NCBI RefSeq assembly: GCF_037975245.1
Contig: NC_092580.1
Location: 18,586,501-18,650,500, forward strand
DNA length: 64,000 nucleotides
Origin: Apostichopus japonicus
Lineage: Eukaryota > Echinodermata > Holothuroidea > Aspidochirotida > Stichopodidae
Reading direction: 5' to 3'
A program made the position numbers and the translations under genes. Below, piece after piece: positions 12,899-26,782 of the stretch. The notes under the pieces were generated by a model. The model did no database searches. It saw only the letters and a program-made list of their open reading frames with translations, and was not told where the DNA came from. Positions within the stretch are counted from its first letter, which is position 1, and each line of letters opens with the position of its first letter.

Positions 12899-13769
12899 TT
12901 TTATTTCTTAGTATGCAACCGACCTGTTGTTGGGCATTGATATTGACCGAATGTCTCTTGAGTTCTGGTTGCCATTGTACTATATTTCTGCAAGTCAATG
13001 GATTAACATTCTAATGCACAATGATAAGCTAAGATCACTGGAATGTCAATAGGTACAGGGTATGGCAAGCAAGTAGCGGGCTGTAACACTCTTTGTTAAA
13101 ACACTATTTGCTATGTTAACTGGTATTCTATGCATTGCCACGTTTACATCAAACTGAACAGCCAAAACATTGTATAACTAAAGTGGCTTGAATTACGGAA
13201 AAAGTTGATTTCCTTATAATGTTTTAATATTTAGACGTGTATGACAGGAGATTTTCTCACGAGATAACATTCAAACTTTAAAGTCAACATGGCTGTCACT
13301 ATAACACTTTCATACTAATGCTGGCCACGCAACGAGAGGAACGCAATGGGCGTAGCGTATATTTATTCCTTCTTCTTGAAGGTAAGTTTGCGATTCGGTA
13401 TTTACTTTCATTTTGCTTAGAACTGCCATTTGTGCTGGATCTGAAATGACCATGTAATGTTATTCCATCGAAAAATGACTAGAAATATGAAATTACAGTA
13501 TTCTTATTTATAAATGCAAAGTAGAAGACACGAATGTTTTATGAACTGTAGTATAATAAGTAGCCAGGTTAATCTCATATGTTTCCAGTTATGTGCCAGT
13601 ATCACATGACTTGATAAAATCGACGTAACTAACTCACAACGAAACGAAATGTGTAGATTGAAAGTCATTATTATCATACAACTATGCAACTGACAATTCT
13701 TAATCTACATAGTATATTAAGACAACTGAATGACACCCTACTCAAAAAAAATCATAGAAAAAGTTTCGA
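12899..13769. other. No gene recognised
   Basis: Nothing certain. A short plus-strand frame starting near 13346 runs into a good donor (gaaggtaagt near 13379), which could be a first exon, but I see no partner exon. Confidence 0.3.
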
Positions 13770-13785
13770 GATTTATATATATATA

Positions 13786-13877
<92 letters not shown>
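13770..13877. repeat. (TA)n microsatellite
   Basis: More than 100 bases of almost pure alternating TA, broken once near 13788. Confidence 0.95.
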
Positions 13878-13879
<2 letters not shown>

Positions 13880-15544
13880 AGATTTGGTACTCAATAACCA
13901 AGTAACCGTAATTCGAGTTTATTGCGTAACTACACAAACCCCCTAAGCAAACTATAACTGCATTTGCCTGCAAATACGCAGTATTGTAGTGCGCGTGGAG
14001 TGCTTGCAGTATTCGGAAGAACTTTCGGTTGTTCATGGTGGGTTTTTTTTGGGGCGGACAACACACCAGGAAGTGTAGTCATGCAGATACCTACAAAAGT
14101 GAGGGCACTTGTGAGCGCCGTGACCGGCTCAGAATAAGATAGTTACGCAGCTAGCCTCTGAAACTGTAAATGTACAGAGACTATACGAAGGTATAATTTT
14201 CAACGTCCAGCCATGTAGGTTCACTTGCCAGTATTGCCAATATTGTAGAGCGCACGCGCACTACCACAATGACAGTGGAAATAAATCACAAGCTAGGCAA
14301 ACGAATTGGTTATGAGAGCTTTCTTAAGTAACTTAAATAGTTTCCAATCCTCCCGTGTTTTGATTATGGTAGTTATGAAGTAGTCAGTTTACGAAAAACT
14401 TGACAAAAAATGTTTCCGTTTCAAAACGAGCAAACCTAGAACGACAGACGTCAGACTCGCACACGGCCAAAAAATGAAATGTGAACATAGAAGACAAAAC
14501 AAACGAGACACACAAAACAGCTTTTTGTAATATGTACATAATATATTCTTACTGCAAAACAGCTTTTTCATAGAAACCGGTTGAAAATCATTGATATATA
14601 CAAATTTGTTAACAATAAAGTTAATTGACTGTGCGGCTGTGGCAAGATTCCATTCAAATTTGAAGAAAAACAAGGAAAATATCATACATTATTGTGTTTT
14701 TGTGTGTGTGCGTTAATGTATGTGTGTGTCTGTGATGTGATACGGTCTATAGTATAGGCCTATAGTAAGAAAATAGTCTCAGCGAAAATTAAAGGGAATA
14801 ACGTCACGTAAAATAAAAGCGTTAATTTTATGACAAAAATGATTAATTGTATTCTTAGTTCACCTAATTTAATTTTCATCTTATTTTGAGTGGTTCTTGG
14901 AGTTAGTTTAGTAAATTTGTTGTCCAAACTCGAACAGATTAGTTAGCTGAACTTGTGTGTTTGAAGTATATACAGCATACAACGCTCTTTGCGTGCATCT
15001 ATTTATTCTCATTGGAGAATAAACTTTACATGGAAACATGTTACATCGAAATTGGAAAGATCAGGATTGATATACACCTAATAAACTTTAAACTCATTAA
15101 AAGTTGAAATGGTCATGATACAAAGACATTCAAGGGTGCCATAATAAGTTCTAATTAACGATTGTTTAGTAATCGCCTAGGCGATCGTCTTAGCTTAACT
15201 AATTAAAAATGATTGTATTCAATTGTTTTTAAACACCGGATATGTTTTCTGTAAATTTTCTTCGAACTAGAGCTTAACCGGAAGAAATACCGGTACTTCT
15301 GTGATACTTAACAAGGTATTCCACACGAACAGACAATTTCACGGACATTCTATAAGTACGATTTTTTCTCGCATTCTCACATCCAAATGTAAAAGCTAAA
15401 TGGCACAATATTATGAAAGATTGTATGCTCCTAGAAACAGAGGAAATGACGAATTTCTTCGTCTAGTTTCATTTGTGTAATATTGTTACCCCCGTATATG
15501 CTTTAACTATACTGTTATAACAACACTATAGAAATCAAAACTAC
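13878..15544. other. No gene recognised
   Basis: No supported gene or element. The minus-strand frame at 14389-14685 has no recognised motif. Confidence 0.35.
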
Positions 15545-15660
15545 AGTATCAAATAATTGTTCACCGAAAGGCAAAGAGGGCGGTATACTTTTTAAGAAAA
15601 AGTCGCCCAGTAAAGAACCTGGGCACGAAAACCAAACTACCGTATGGCAAGCCGTTTTAC

Positions 15661-16165
15661 TTTTTATTCGATATTTGATGATATCATCAAATATTTGGTG
15701 ATATCAGCAAATAATTGTTGATATCATCAAATCATTTGATGATATCATCAAATAATTGCTGATATCAACAATTATTTGGTGATATCAGCAAATAATTGTT
15801 GATATCAGCAATTCATTTGCTGATATCACCAATTCATTTGCTGATATCACCAATTCATTTGGTGATATCACCAAATAATTGCTGATATCAATAAATAATA
15901 GCTGATATCAACAAATATTTGCTGATATCAGCAAATGAATTGGTGATATCAGCAAATGAATTGCTGATATTAACAATTCCGACATATCACTAATTAATTA
16001 GTGATATGAGGAACCGAATTGCTGATATCATGAAATGATTTGGTGATATCATTAAAAGATTTGCTGATATCAGCAATTGAATTGGCGATATGTTGGAATT
16101 GCTGATATCAACAATTCATTTGCTGATATCACCAATTCATTTGCTGATATCAGTAATTCAAGCGT
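15661..16165. repeat. Left GATATC palindrome array
   Basis: About 24 tandem units of 20-21 bp. Each is centred on TGATATCA and flanked by variants of TTTGNT and ANCAAA, so the unit itself is a palindrome. A few units carry GATATg or GATATt in place of the full site. Confidence 0.9.
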
Positions 16166-16373
16166 ATCGAACCAACGTCTACACAAAGGAATTAGAAACG
16201 AGCGCCATCAACAGGCATTCTTTTTGGGTCTTAAGGGCGCTGTTTGACTGGTAGCGGGCACAGAAAGGCGCCTGGTGCGCGGTTAATTTCAGCCTTGGTT
16301 ATAGCGATCAACGGGAGGGGAAAGGGGACTAAGTTACACAGTACCACTACTGCCACTGGGAGAGGTACCTTGG

Positions 16374-16570
16374 CTACTCATGCACTTGTGACAGGGAGGA
16401 CAAACATTGGGCAAGCACCGAGTAGGCCAGGCCTATAAACCTATGAAAAATAATATCGGGGTGGCTAAGTAGCTCAATATGAAATACCAAAATGTAAAAA
16501 GTATACCCTGGTCGGCGGGCGACAGAAACAGGCTGGGAACTGTGTCCATTAGACTGGCTCCCCGATGGTG
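16374..16570 (-). pseudogene. Fossil ORF of the GATATC element, C-terminal part
   Basis: Minus-strand frame that continues, in frame, the segment ending at 20050 once the hAT-like insertion and one copy of gctgcaac are removed. It encodes a Ser/Gln-rich stretch (QPPSGSQSNGHSSQPV) and then runs on to a stop at 16374. A GGGTATAC-type donor lies after the ARRP residues, so the true exon may end there. No homologous family is recognised. Confidence 0.45.
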
Positions 16571-16681
16571 GCTGCAACCAGTGGCGGGAGATTTGTTTCA
16601 AATATTGGGGTGGGGGACTTTAACTTGACGCGTAACAATTCCCCCACCCCAAATTAAAATTGTTCGCGCACTTCGTTATTT

Positions 16682-18147
<1,466 letters not shown>

Positions 18148-19135
18148 GAGCCTAGTGGTTAGGGTGTCCGCGTACATAGCGGGAGGCCCGTGGTTCGAAT
18201 CCCGGTGGAGGCTGAAAGTTTTTTCACTGTTCTTGATTTTCCAACTCATTACGATTTTCATTTATATATATTCATTTGCCTTTGTCGTTTACCTCCATTG
18301 CATTAACATAAAGTCTGTTCAAAGTATCTCTTTCGAGATCCGGCTTTAGGAATCACAAATGATTTTCGAGTTGGATAGCATCATGTTTGATCTCTAGAGT
18401 AGGGCAAAATATGTCACCAAAAACAGAACTAGTATTGTTCGATATAGGTGACAAACGCCTACAGTGGAATTACGATCTTCCTTACCGGTTTCGAACCTCT
18501 GGACATACAATCAGCGTCCATAGCCTAGTGGTTAGGGTGTCCGCGTACATAGCGGGAGGCCCGTGGTTCGAATCCCGGTGGAGGCTGAAAGTTTTTTCAC
18601 TGTTCTTGATTTTCCAACTCATTACGATTTTCATTTATATATATTCATTTGCCTTTGTCGTTTACCTCCATTGCATTAACATAAAGTCTGTTCAAAGTAT
18701 CTCTTTCGAGATCCGGCTTTAGGAATCACAAATGATTTTCGAGTTGGATAGCATCATGTTTGATCTCTAGAGTAGGGCAAAATATGTCACCAAAAACAGA
18801 ACTAGTATTGTTCGATATAGGTGACAAACGCCTACAGTGGAATTACGATCTTCCTTACCGGTTTCGAACCTCTGGACATACAATCAGCGTCCATAGCCTA
18901 GTGGTTAGGGTGTCCGCGTACATAGCGGGAGGCCCGTGGTTCGAATCCCGGTGGAGGCTGAAAGTTTTTTCACTGTTCTTGATTTTCCAACTCATTACGA
19001 TTTTCATTTATATATATTCATTTGCCTTTGTCGTTTACCTCCATTGCATTAACATAAAGTCTGTTCAAAGTATCTCTTTCGAGATCCGGCTTTAGGAATC
19101 ACAAATGATTTTCGAGTTGGATAGCATCATGTTTG
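18148..19135 (+). repeat. 373-bp tandem array, right arm (tRNA-like units, plus)
   Basis: The same unit runs in the opposite direction: cctagtggttaggg occurs at 18151, 18524 and 18897, again 373 apart. It starts abruptly inside the tRNA-like segment at 18148 and ends near 19135. With the left arm it forms a palindrome of about 2.35 kb, with a loop-sized asymmetry of about 240 bases at the turn. Confidence 0.95.
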
Positions 19136-20049
19136 GAAATGGCACTTCTCGGGCTTGAAAATGATCAACAAATTGTATACTTTGGCCTGAGAATCAAGTT
19201 TTCCCAATAGTTTTTTTTTTCTATCCATAACCTTTTTCAAGATTGTCACCAGTCACACATCATGTTCGACCTCATCGCTTCTCCTGTGGATCATTGCTTT
19301 GGAAGGTAATACTACGTAACGGCCCGTGACAATACCCGTCAGCCCCACTTTTCAAGGTTTGAAGCCCATTATTTGTTCAGAATTTGAATTATAAATTCAC
19401 TTCAAAACATATCCATAAATGTTGCACTAAATTTCATCTATGGTCAACCAATATAGAAAAAAAACCTTCAACCCCTAACAGACCGGTCAGTAGAGGGAAG
19501 TATGATGAAGAATGTTGGTCAGGGAATTTTCGAAAATTCAGACACAGTTAATTTATTGTGTACAAATATTATAAATATAAAACTTCGATATCGTTAAAAA
19601 AGACAAAAAATATCTTCGCCCCACCCCCCCCCCCCCTACTTGGCTACGTGCCTGCGGTTAGAAATCTTGTAGGAAACAGACCAAATGGAAACCCAGTGAC
19701 CCAGTGAACCCATATCGATGTGGATCATATATATGATTGTACGTACTTACACTCATACACAAGAGATGTACAGACATTATGATAATAATCATGAGTGACA
19801 ACATGCTATACGGTCACAGGTCACAGAAACGACGACGAAGAGTCATTTACCTCATAGCGCATGTGTTGGATGAAGTTTTAGCCACCGCCAAATAGGATTT
19901 GGATAAATAATCTCATGCATTATTTTCTATTTATAGCCACACAAAAACACTATGCCACCAAATATTGGGGAGGGGGATATTAGATACTATATCCCCCACC
20001 TAAAATATGTCCACCCCCCCCCCCCATGATCGCCGCTCATGGCTGCAAC

Positions 20050-20370
20050 GTTCCGTCTGGCTGTGCCTGTGCGTCTGCGATGGAAAGGAGCTGATCGTGC
20101 ACAGCTGCTATTAAATTGAACCTGTGCTCATCGATGCTCGCGTTAATCCGTTCTAAATTTCTCTTTTCTTTGGAGAAGACGTTCTTTCGCTTCAGAAGCA
20201 TTCTCATTGCCAGTTAAGAGCCTCTCTACTTCGCCCAAAATCCGAGAACTTCTGTCAATAACGATCTGTGCTTCATTAAGTTTACCGCAATCGTCAAGGT
20301 GAAAGAAACGCTACCCGTACCCTGTTGTCTCGTCACTGTCATTTGCATGTACTGCACAGTACACTGACAT
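20050..20370 (-). pseudogene. Fossil ORF of the GATATC element, N-terminal part
   Basis: An ATG at 20370 opens a minus-strand frame (MSVYCAVHANDSDETTGYG) that meets TAG, then continues in the same frame through LNEAQIVIDRSSRILGEVER and a Glu/Lys/Leu-rich, coiled-coil-like stretch. A one-base frame change near 20170 is needed to stay open into NLERINASIDEHRFNLIAAV. The frame then reaches the hAT-like insertion at 20049. An inner ATG at 20201 starts the second frame directly. The product is unknown. It is clearly decayed: one stop, one frameshift and one insertion. Confidence 0.5.
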
Positions 20371-20411
20371 CGTGTGCGCATGCTTGTAAGACGGGCTGTC
20401 ACGGTTGAATT

Positions 20412-21036
20412 ACTGATATCATCGTCACGGTTGAATTACTGATATCAGCAAATGAATTGGTGATATCATCAAATGAATTGGTGATATCAACAAATGAATT
20501 GGTGATATCAACAAAAGCATGCATTAGTGATATGTACGGTTCATTTGCTGATATCATTAAATCAATTACTGATATCACCAATTGATTTGTTGATATCAGC
20601 AAATGAATAAGTGATATGTTGGAATTGTTGATATCATCAAATGATTTGCTGATATCACCAATTATTTGATGATATCAGCAAATAATTGTTGATATCATCA
20701 AATGATTTGCTGATATCATCAAATGATTTGCTGATATCACCAATTCATTTGCTGATATCACCAAATAATTGCTGATATCTGCAAATATTTGTTGATATCA
20801 GCAATTATTTGTTGATATCAGCAATTATTTGATGATATCAACAAATGAATTGGTGATATCAGCAAATGAATTGGTGATATCAGCAAATGAATTGCTGATA
20901 TCAACAATTATTTGCTGATATCACCAAATAATTGTTGATATCAGCAATTATTTGATGATATCATCAAATGATTTGATGATATCAACAATTATTTGCTGAT
21001 ATCACCAAATATTTGATGATATCATCAAATATCGAA
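20412..21036. repeat. Right GATATC palindrome array
   Basis: About 30 units of 20-21 bp, the inverse of the left array. Exact identity with the left end holds for the outer 219 bases of the element; farther in, the units are shuffled variants of the same motif. Confidence 0.9.
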
Positions 21037-21490
21037 TAAAAAGTAAAACGGCTTGCCATACTACCGAACGACTGATCCGCTCTCAACCCCAGTTCCCTTG
21101 CATCGGGATTGTGACTGTGTGATCATCGTCAGGTGTGTATCACCATTCCCCTCGAAAGGTAACAGATACTACACATGATCTTAGCCAAAAGGCCGAGAAG
21201 CGAGGGCGGTATTGTAGAACTTAGCATGCATACAATCCGGATGTGTGACCTGATTAATTCACTTTGGTTTCGGCTTTGAGTATAACGTTTATGTATGCTG
21301 CCATGTTGGACGAATCTAACCGCAATAGTAATTATTGACTTTGCGATCCACGTTATAGTCATTGCCGACTTTGCAATTCGCCTCACCCCACCCAACAATT
21401 TTACAAGGCTAGTTAGAGTGACTCCATAGTTTTCCCTTTCGGGTAACCAAAAATAGCAACAGCTCTCAATACGTAGTTCCAATAGACTTA

Positions 21491-22527
21491 TATGGAATTC
21501 TTCACTTTGTAACTGTAACGTAAGAGGCAAAGCATGGTTTCTAGCCATAAAATAAAATGGAAGTACATATTGGATTATATATAACTGAAGGCCTTTACTA
21601 TAGGGGAAAGAACTTTATAACAAAATGGCTCTCTGCTTTTATACGAACAAAGGAGAGCAAAGAAACACATGATTGCGTAATCATAATGACCAGCTGTACG
21701 CATGCCACTCAATTCAATTGCCACTCAAACACTCAATTCATTTGCGCGATAAAAATGAAAGAATATTTTACACTACTACAATATCAAATATTTTACACTG
21801 AATTTAGTTTGCAAGAACTTTTGAAACTCTTACTGAAATTAACCTATATATAGACGCAGTGTATTTATATGAAATTGTCAAAAAAACAAAAAAGAAGTCC
21901 GAACAATACTCCTTTATTTTTGAAAACTTATATTGGTACCCTACCAAATGCTTAAAAAGCGATGTGGGCTTTCCTCCCCCACCCCACCCCACCCCTCCAC
22001 ACGAAGTCCTCACCAGCCATTTTCACCCCGTTCATATGTTTTTTCTGTATACCAGCTCTGGCTGGTATTTCGTCTCACCCAACAGTTTTAATGTTCTTAA
22101 TTAATTAATTACTTCATTGAAAAGGTGACAATGAACTCTTTTAGACATGTTCCCAGCAGTATAATCACTCTTTTGAGGAGTGAAATAATTCACTCTACTC
22201 TATCTATGGGTGACGTCATGTTATGTTAACTCTAAAGGTACCGTAGTGAGTGTTTTAATCTTGTCATAAATATACAAGAATTCACTCTTACAGGAATAGA
22301 CTGCAATCAACAGTTTATCAAAATAATCATTTGATACTGGACACTCTCAAATAGTAAATTATCTTACTGTGTACTATTAGCTACTATTTTACATATAGGC
22401 TAATTGCCAATATTTCTGAAAAAAGGGAAATGAGTTTCACCGAATGTGACATAAACAACTTGTTGACATTTAGGCGATATAGACATGTAACAGTGCACGT
22501 TCTCTTCTCTGTGACGTGTTAACTCAT
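21491..22527. other. No gene recognised
   Basis: Contains a C-rich strip near 21971-22000. No element ends or coding signal. It probably includes the 3' flank of adhesion GPCR copy A. Confidence 0.35.
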
Positions 22528-22972
22528 TTACCATTGCTTATCACCATCACCACACCCCTCCCGCATATCAACTATACAATAAGTTTTAAAAATGTACAAA
22601 AAAATGCGCCTCCATATCTCGCGGAATTCTTTGTTGCCAACGCAGAAGAGAAGGAAAATCACGAAGCCTTTAAGGGACAGAGTTAAGCTGAACAATACAT
22701 CGAATATGCTGACCCCTTCGTATCCACTTATCTCAAAATACGCCAAGCTCAATAAGCCGAAGCCCCAAGACATTCCCAGTAGGGTCCAAATAGCGACAGA
22801 GTTCATAACCCTGAACCCTGCAACTCGCCAAAACGTTTTCGAAGATCCCATTTCCTTTGAGCAAACCAAACGTTGGAAGATTCTGACGTTACAGACACCA
22901 TTGAAGAGGAACATCAGAAATATGACTGGAACGAAACCATGCTTCATAGGTGGACCCCAATCCAAGAAACAA
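22528..22972 (-). pseudogene. Adhesion GPCR copy A, last exon (ECL2 to TM7 and tail)
   Basis: The exon starts after a TTACAG acceptor at 22972. It reads the extracellular-loop-2 cysteine and tryptophan (YCFLDWGPP once spliced), TM5 (FVPVIFLMFLFNGV), the TM6 signature IWTLLGMSWGFG and TM7 (FSLTLSLKGFVIFLLFCVGN) before KEFREIWRR. These are marks of the adhesion (B2) GPCR family. A short tail ends at a stop at 22528. This exon alone is intact and keeps the 16 residues around TM6/ECL3 that copy B lacks. I mark it pseudogene because an upstream exon of the same copy has a stop codon. Confidence 0.82.
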
Positions 22973-23567
22973 CTGTAATATGTAAGAAATGTGTAACGAA
23001 ATTACGTACAAAAAGCTGAAATGATTGCTAGATACACAAGTCACTGGAGGAAGTATTCAATACTGACTAAAAGCTACGATATCAATACGTTACGGCGACG
23101 CCTTCAAATATAACAAGAAACTTGGTGTTCTACCATTTATTTTCTTAGGAGTCTGCCCAAAAAGAAGCAACGGCGGTATTGCAAACAAACACATACGGTA
23201 TGTGTCCTGACGACCACCCAAAACCTACCCCCCCCCCACCCCTTCTCTCTTTGAGTATTCCTCAACATGAATTCTCCGTACCCGTCTGTCGAGCTCGCTA
23301 GTTATAGAGCGAAATCCGCTATTGTGATCCACTGAAAGAGGCTAAACAAGGAACCAGCCACTTTATTCAAAATGAGGTAAAAGCATTAAGATCACAAATA
23401 GTTTGTACTATTATTAAAGATAATGCAATATATTATCAGAGGTTTCGCTCGTCAGGCAACCTAAGCATATAACGAGATTTTGTGTCTCGTGCGTCGTATG
23501 GAACTATATTGTCGTATTTAATTTACAAAAAAAATCTCCATTTGGGTCCATAAAATATACAGGGACG
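22973..23567. other. Intron of copy A; no element defined
   Basis: Intronic on the minus strand. It includes a C-run near 23230 but nothing else recognisable. Confidence 0.5.
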
Positions 23568-23575
23568 GCAGAATC

Positions 23576-23974
23576 CAGTGGCGGAGCGTCCATACAGTCA
23601 GAGGGGGCGGATGCCCCCCCCCCTCTGACGGACTCAAATGGACTGCTGGCGCCCTTTTCAGCTTTTTACCACTTTTTACTTATTCGCGATTATTGACTTT
23701 TCTATTGCGCTCTCAAATACCATGACATTTGTCACATTTTGTTGGTGTAATTTTCTGACAAAATGGCGATGACACCTATGTATTCTTCATTTATCTGCAA
23801 ATTAGCAAGGCCCGGAAAGGGTCATTTCCGGCGATCTATAGGGAGTATCTTTATTCCAAAAATTTCTGTACGCTTCGCGCCAACCTGGGGTGGCGCTCCG
23901 CTTAGATAGTGTCCAAAACGTCCCTATACAGACCATTCTCGCCCCCCTGACCAGTACCCCTAGCTCCGCCACTG
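23576..23974. mobile_element. hAT-like MITE in a copy A intron
   Basis: It begins cagtggcggagcgtcc and ends agctccgccactg, inverted repeats over at least 12 bases. Flanks are gcagaatc (23568-23575) and gcagaaac (23975-23982), an 8-bp duplication with one mismatch. A G/C palindrome near 23601-23630 lies just inside the left end. No coding capacity. Confidence 0.85.
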
Positions 23975-23982
23975 GCAGAAAC

Positions 23983-24552
23983 CTTTAACTTAATTAAACA
24001 AACACGTAATATTTTGTATTTGTAATTGTTTGATATCGTTAATATTCACAGGGCCGTTACCACTTATAATAAAGAGTTGCATGCCCCGCCCCTCCCTTTC
24101 CCTCACCCAAAGTGGCTTGCATGTTATAACACACGCACACCAACTCTGCAACGTTTCAAGTTGTACAAACAAATGTAGTGAAATTAATGGAAATAATAGC
24201 TCGATTTTGCATTTAACCACCCTTATCGAAACACAAAAGTCTCAAGTACACCTCTCCACAGAGACCTCTCTCTCAGGATAGTCGGTAGCCAAAGTCTGTG
24301 TCCCCTTATAAAATTCTCTGACCATAATATATACTGGTCTGAGAATATTACCATACAATAGAACTATAATACAACCGAAAAAATTATTATAATTTACAGA
24401 GTACTCTTTCAACCAACCTGAGCTGATTTCTAGGGTGTACAAATTGTCTATCCCCCCCCCCCCACCACCACCACGAAAGCTGGCTACGCACCTGGTATAT
24501 ACACACATAGAACACAGAATAAATATATTTTTATAGAAAGAACGTAACTTAC
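23983..24552. other. Intron of copy A with a solo C-rich element end
   Basis: Near 24453-24495 a C-run followed by agctggctacgcacctg resembles the right end of an hAT-like element, inverse CAGGTGCGTAGCC. A very similar end, tggctacgtgcctg, lies near 19639 inside the nested hAT-like element. I could not find matching left ends. Confidence 0.4.
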
Positions 24553-24619
24553 TATGATTTAGCAATATAGTTATCTTTCCAAATTGCCAGAGTAACGCCA
24601 ACTGCAAAGATGGGTGATC
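24553..24619 (-). pseudogene. Adhesion GPCR copy A, TM4 exon
   Basis: A 67-bp exon between a CTTTAG acceptor and a GTAAGT donor. It encodes SPIFAVGVTLAIWKDNYIAKS. It has the same length and splice phase as the copy B exon at 33279-33345, and splices in frame to the last exon, regenerating the ECL2 YC pair. Too short to be obvious as a reading frame, but the paralogue comparison makes it firm. Confidence 0.85.
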
Positions 24620-24824
24620 CTAAAGTAAAATGATGTATTTAAAGCATAACTGTTTTCGTGTGTGATATAAACTGGATATGTTAATAATATACAACAACAT
24701 TTGTTTGAACTGGAAACAATTCATCATATTTTTAATGTTAAAGTTGTAGTAACATGTCGAATGTCACTTCACAATTTCTTGAAAATTACCATAAAACTGT
24801 CTGATTAAATGTCTCCACACAAAG

Positions 24825-25030
24825 CCCACCTCCCTCCCACCTCCATCTCCTCTCCCTCTCCCTCCCTTGCCTCCCCTTGCCTCCCCTTGTCTCCCCTTGC
24901 CTCCCTCCCCCTCCCCCCTCCCTCCCTCCCTCCCTTCACCCGTGCCTCCCCTCCCCTCACCTCCCTCCCTTTCCCTCTCCATTTTCCTCTCCCTGCCTCC
25001 CTTCTAACTCCCCTTCCTCACCTCAACCAA
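24825..25030. repeat. Polypyrimidine tract (CCTCCC-rich)
   Basis: About 200 bases of C/T on the plus strand, dominated by cctccc and cttgcctcc variants, inside a copy A intron. Long frames through it (Pro/Ser/Leu or Gly/Arg/Glu) are compositional artefacts. The G-rich minus strand could form quadruplexes or triplex DNA. Confidence 0.85.
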
Positions 25031-25111
25031 TACCAACCACTTATTATCTCGTATACGCTTTGTCACACTGTTTCATACGAACTCTACTGATCAACTTAGC
25101 TAAAGCTTACC

Positions 25112-25392
25112 CCGAGCAAATATCCCTGCTTTGCAAAGAAATTGTTATCCAGTTGTCTTGGATACCTTCACAAAGAGAAGATACATGTGCATAGCCTCCA
25201 CACACGCCCAGGTCATTGAAGCTAACACTAGATACTGTATGATGGCAGCAGACGACAAACACACGATAGTTCCGACAAGTTTGTTCTTCATTTCTCTCCT
25301 TTCAATGCCAAAACTGAAAGCCAAGTAAAATCCCAACAATGCAATAGAAAGATTCAGCAAAATCTTTTGCGGCATCTTTGCTCTCATTTTAT
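25112..25392 (-). pseudogene. Adhesion GPCR copy A, TM2-TM3 exon with a premature stop
   Basis: A 281-bp exon (acceptor TTTCCAG, donor GTAAGC) matching copy B 34411-34691 in length and phase. It encodes TM2 (ILLNLSIALLGFYLAFSFG) and TM3 with the family pattern LVLASMTWACVEAMHMYLL, then VKVSKTTG. The next codon is TAA, where copy B reads SYFLC. The downstream CKAGIF remains, and Trp before the splice site has become Arg. A protein ending here would have only two of the later helices, so copy A is very likely non-functional unless the site is polymorphic. Confidence 0.85.
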
Positions 25393-26329
25393 CTGGAAAA
25401 AAAGACAACAGAAATGAAACTGAAAAATGTTAAACCATGATTCAGTTATTACCTTTCATGGCATCAAAAGCATAAACCGGCTCTATTGTGTCGGAACTTA
25501 TAATATGCTGCAGCACCGTGTATTTCTACGAATCTAGAATTAAGGGGCAATGAGTATATGATCTGGGACGACGAAACGTTTATAGCAAGCCAAATGGGCC
25601 ATAACGTCTTTATAGTGCGTATGCTCGAGACAACCATTCAAAGTGCAACAGTTTCAATCCTTAATAAGTTTTTCAACGCGTGGTTGATGCTCGACAACGT
25701 GTATAACAATATGGAAACCTGGAAGTGAGATCCGAGTTTGGCTTATTGCGTGTACCGTACCAAGTTGTTTGTGTAAACTTCAACGATATGACGGATTGAA
25801 ACCCTATGCAATTGTCGTTCTCGACAAAACTATGCGCCAGGGTTTTCGTACCTTCTAACTGATTAACATTATACCATTTTATAATATTGTCGACTTTCCC
25901 TGCGAAATATTGACAAACGTAGAATGAAAACGATGAACTGATTTGGTTGTTTCGAACGTTACTGATTGATGTACTATTTAAAGTCTCAGTACTTGTTTGC
26001 CAAATTTAAACATCGACCTTTCCAGCTTACTGCCCTAAAAGCTTGGTGAAAATAACACCGTTCTATGCAATTTTCATATCAATATTTATTGTTTTTATTG
26101 AGTTATCTGTCGTTAAACATTTTGAGCTGAATAAAATTCGCCAGATTTTTGTTAACGAGTCCGTAGATTCTACAAATTTCAATCAAGATTTGCAAGCCCC
26201 GCCCAACAGATCATGCGCCAATCAAATCTCACCGTTTTCTTTACGACCTTCACTTTCGTGGCTAGCCTGTCTTAGCTCCCTTCTCTTGAATAGATATATC
26301 TTTCTCTCAGTCTTACCGATGTAGCTTGC
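25393..26329. other. Copy A intron; GPS and TM1 exons missing
   Basis: In copy B the TM1 and GPS exons lie at this relative position. I looked here on the minus strand for HLTN, the GPS cysteines or a TM1-like stretch and found none, so these exons appear deleted from copy A. Confidence 0.5.
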
Positions 26330-26731
26330 GAAATTGTGTCATTCTCCAGCATTGCAATGAATAAACAGGTGTTTTCAGACGTTTCCTCCGTGGAATTGTG
26401 ACAGTTCTTTAGTGCGTGAATCAAATCGACTTCAGAGGAGCAATTGCGTCGAATGCGCAACGCTTGACTGTACGGAATATTTCTGTACAGTGACGTGGAT
26501 GGCAACTGCTTTGTAAGAGGTAGTTGTGCTTGTTCGTGGGTTTATTGAACAAGTCTGTTTTGAGTGAACCATTTTGTAGGGTCACAGTGGTGTCCAGGAA
26601 GTGAACGCCATGTCCAGAAAAATCAGCAGTAAATTTGATAGTGTGATGAAACGAGTTTATGTCATCAATGAAGAGTTTTAGATTTGCCTCACCATGGGTC
26701 CATATCATAAAGATATCGTCAATGAAACGTA
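26330..26731 (-). mobile_element. Penelope-like reverse transcriptase fragment
   Basis: The minus-strand frame contains the RT catalytic signature RFIDDIFMIWTHGE, then the FLDTTVTLQNG and LFNKPTNKHNYLLQSSCHP segments typical of Penelope-like RT palm and thumb. Near 26500 the frame shifts; the continuation reads NIPYSQALRIRR in another frame. It is truncated at both ends and abuts a (TA)n tract that joins it to the broken GAIN exon of copy A. Confidence 0.8.
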
Positions 26732-26757
26732 ATATATATATATATATATATATATAT
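26732..26757. repeat. (TA)n tract shared with copy B intron
   Basis: A short TA run just downstream of the GAIN exon donor on the minus strand. Copy B has a much longer TA tract at the same place (37422-37580), so the microsatellite predates the gene duplication. Confidence 0.8.
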
Positions 26758-26782
26758 CTGGTTTTATTTTGGCTTTACTTAC

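Noticed and set aside
13346-13381. Possible plus-strand first exon ending at gaag/gtaagt
   Set aside because: Only 12 codons and no partner exon downstream; a donor-like hexamer alone is not enough.
15643-16165. CRISPR-like array
   Set aside because: Units of 20-21 bp are contiguous palindromes with no unique spacers, in a eukaryotic transposon end.
21160-21201. Genuine U2 snRNA gene
   Set aside because: Only the first 41 nt of U2 are present, with no Sm site or 3' stem-loops, and the body matches the other SINE copy.
24764-25194. Pro/Ser/Leu- and Gly/Arg-rich frames
   Set aside because: Compositional artefacts of the polypyrimidine tract.
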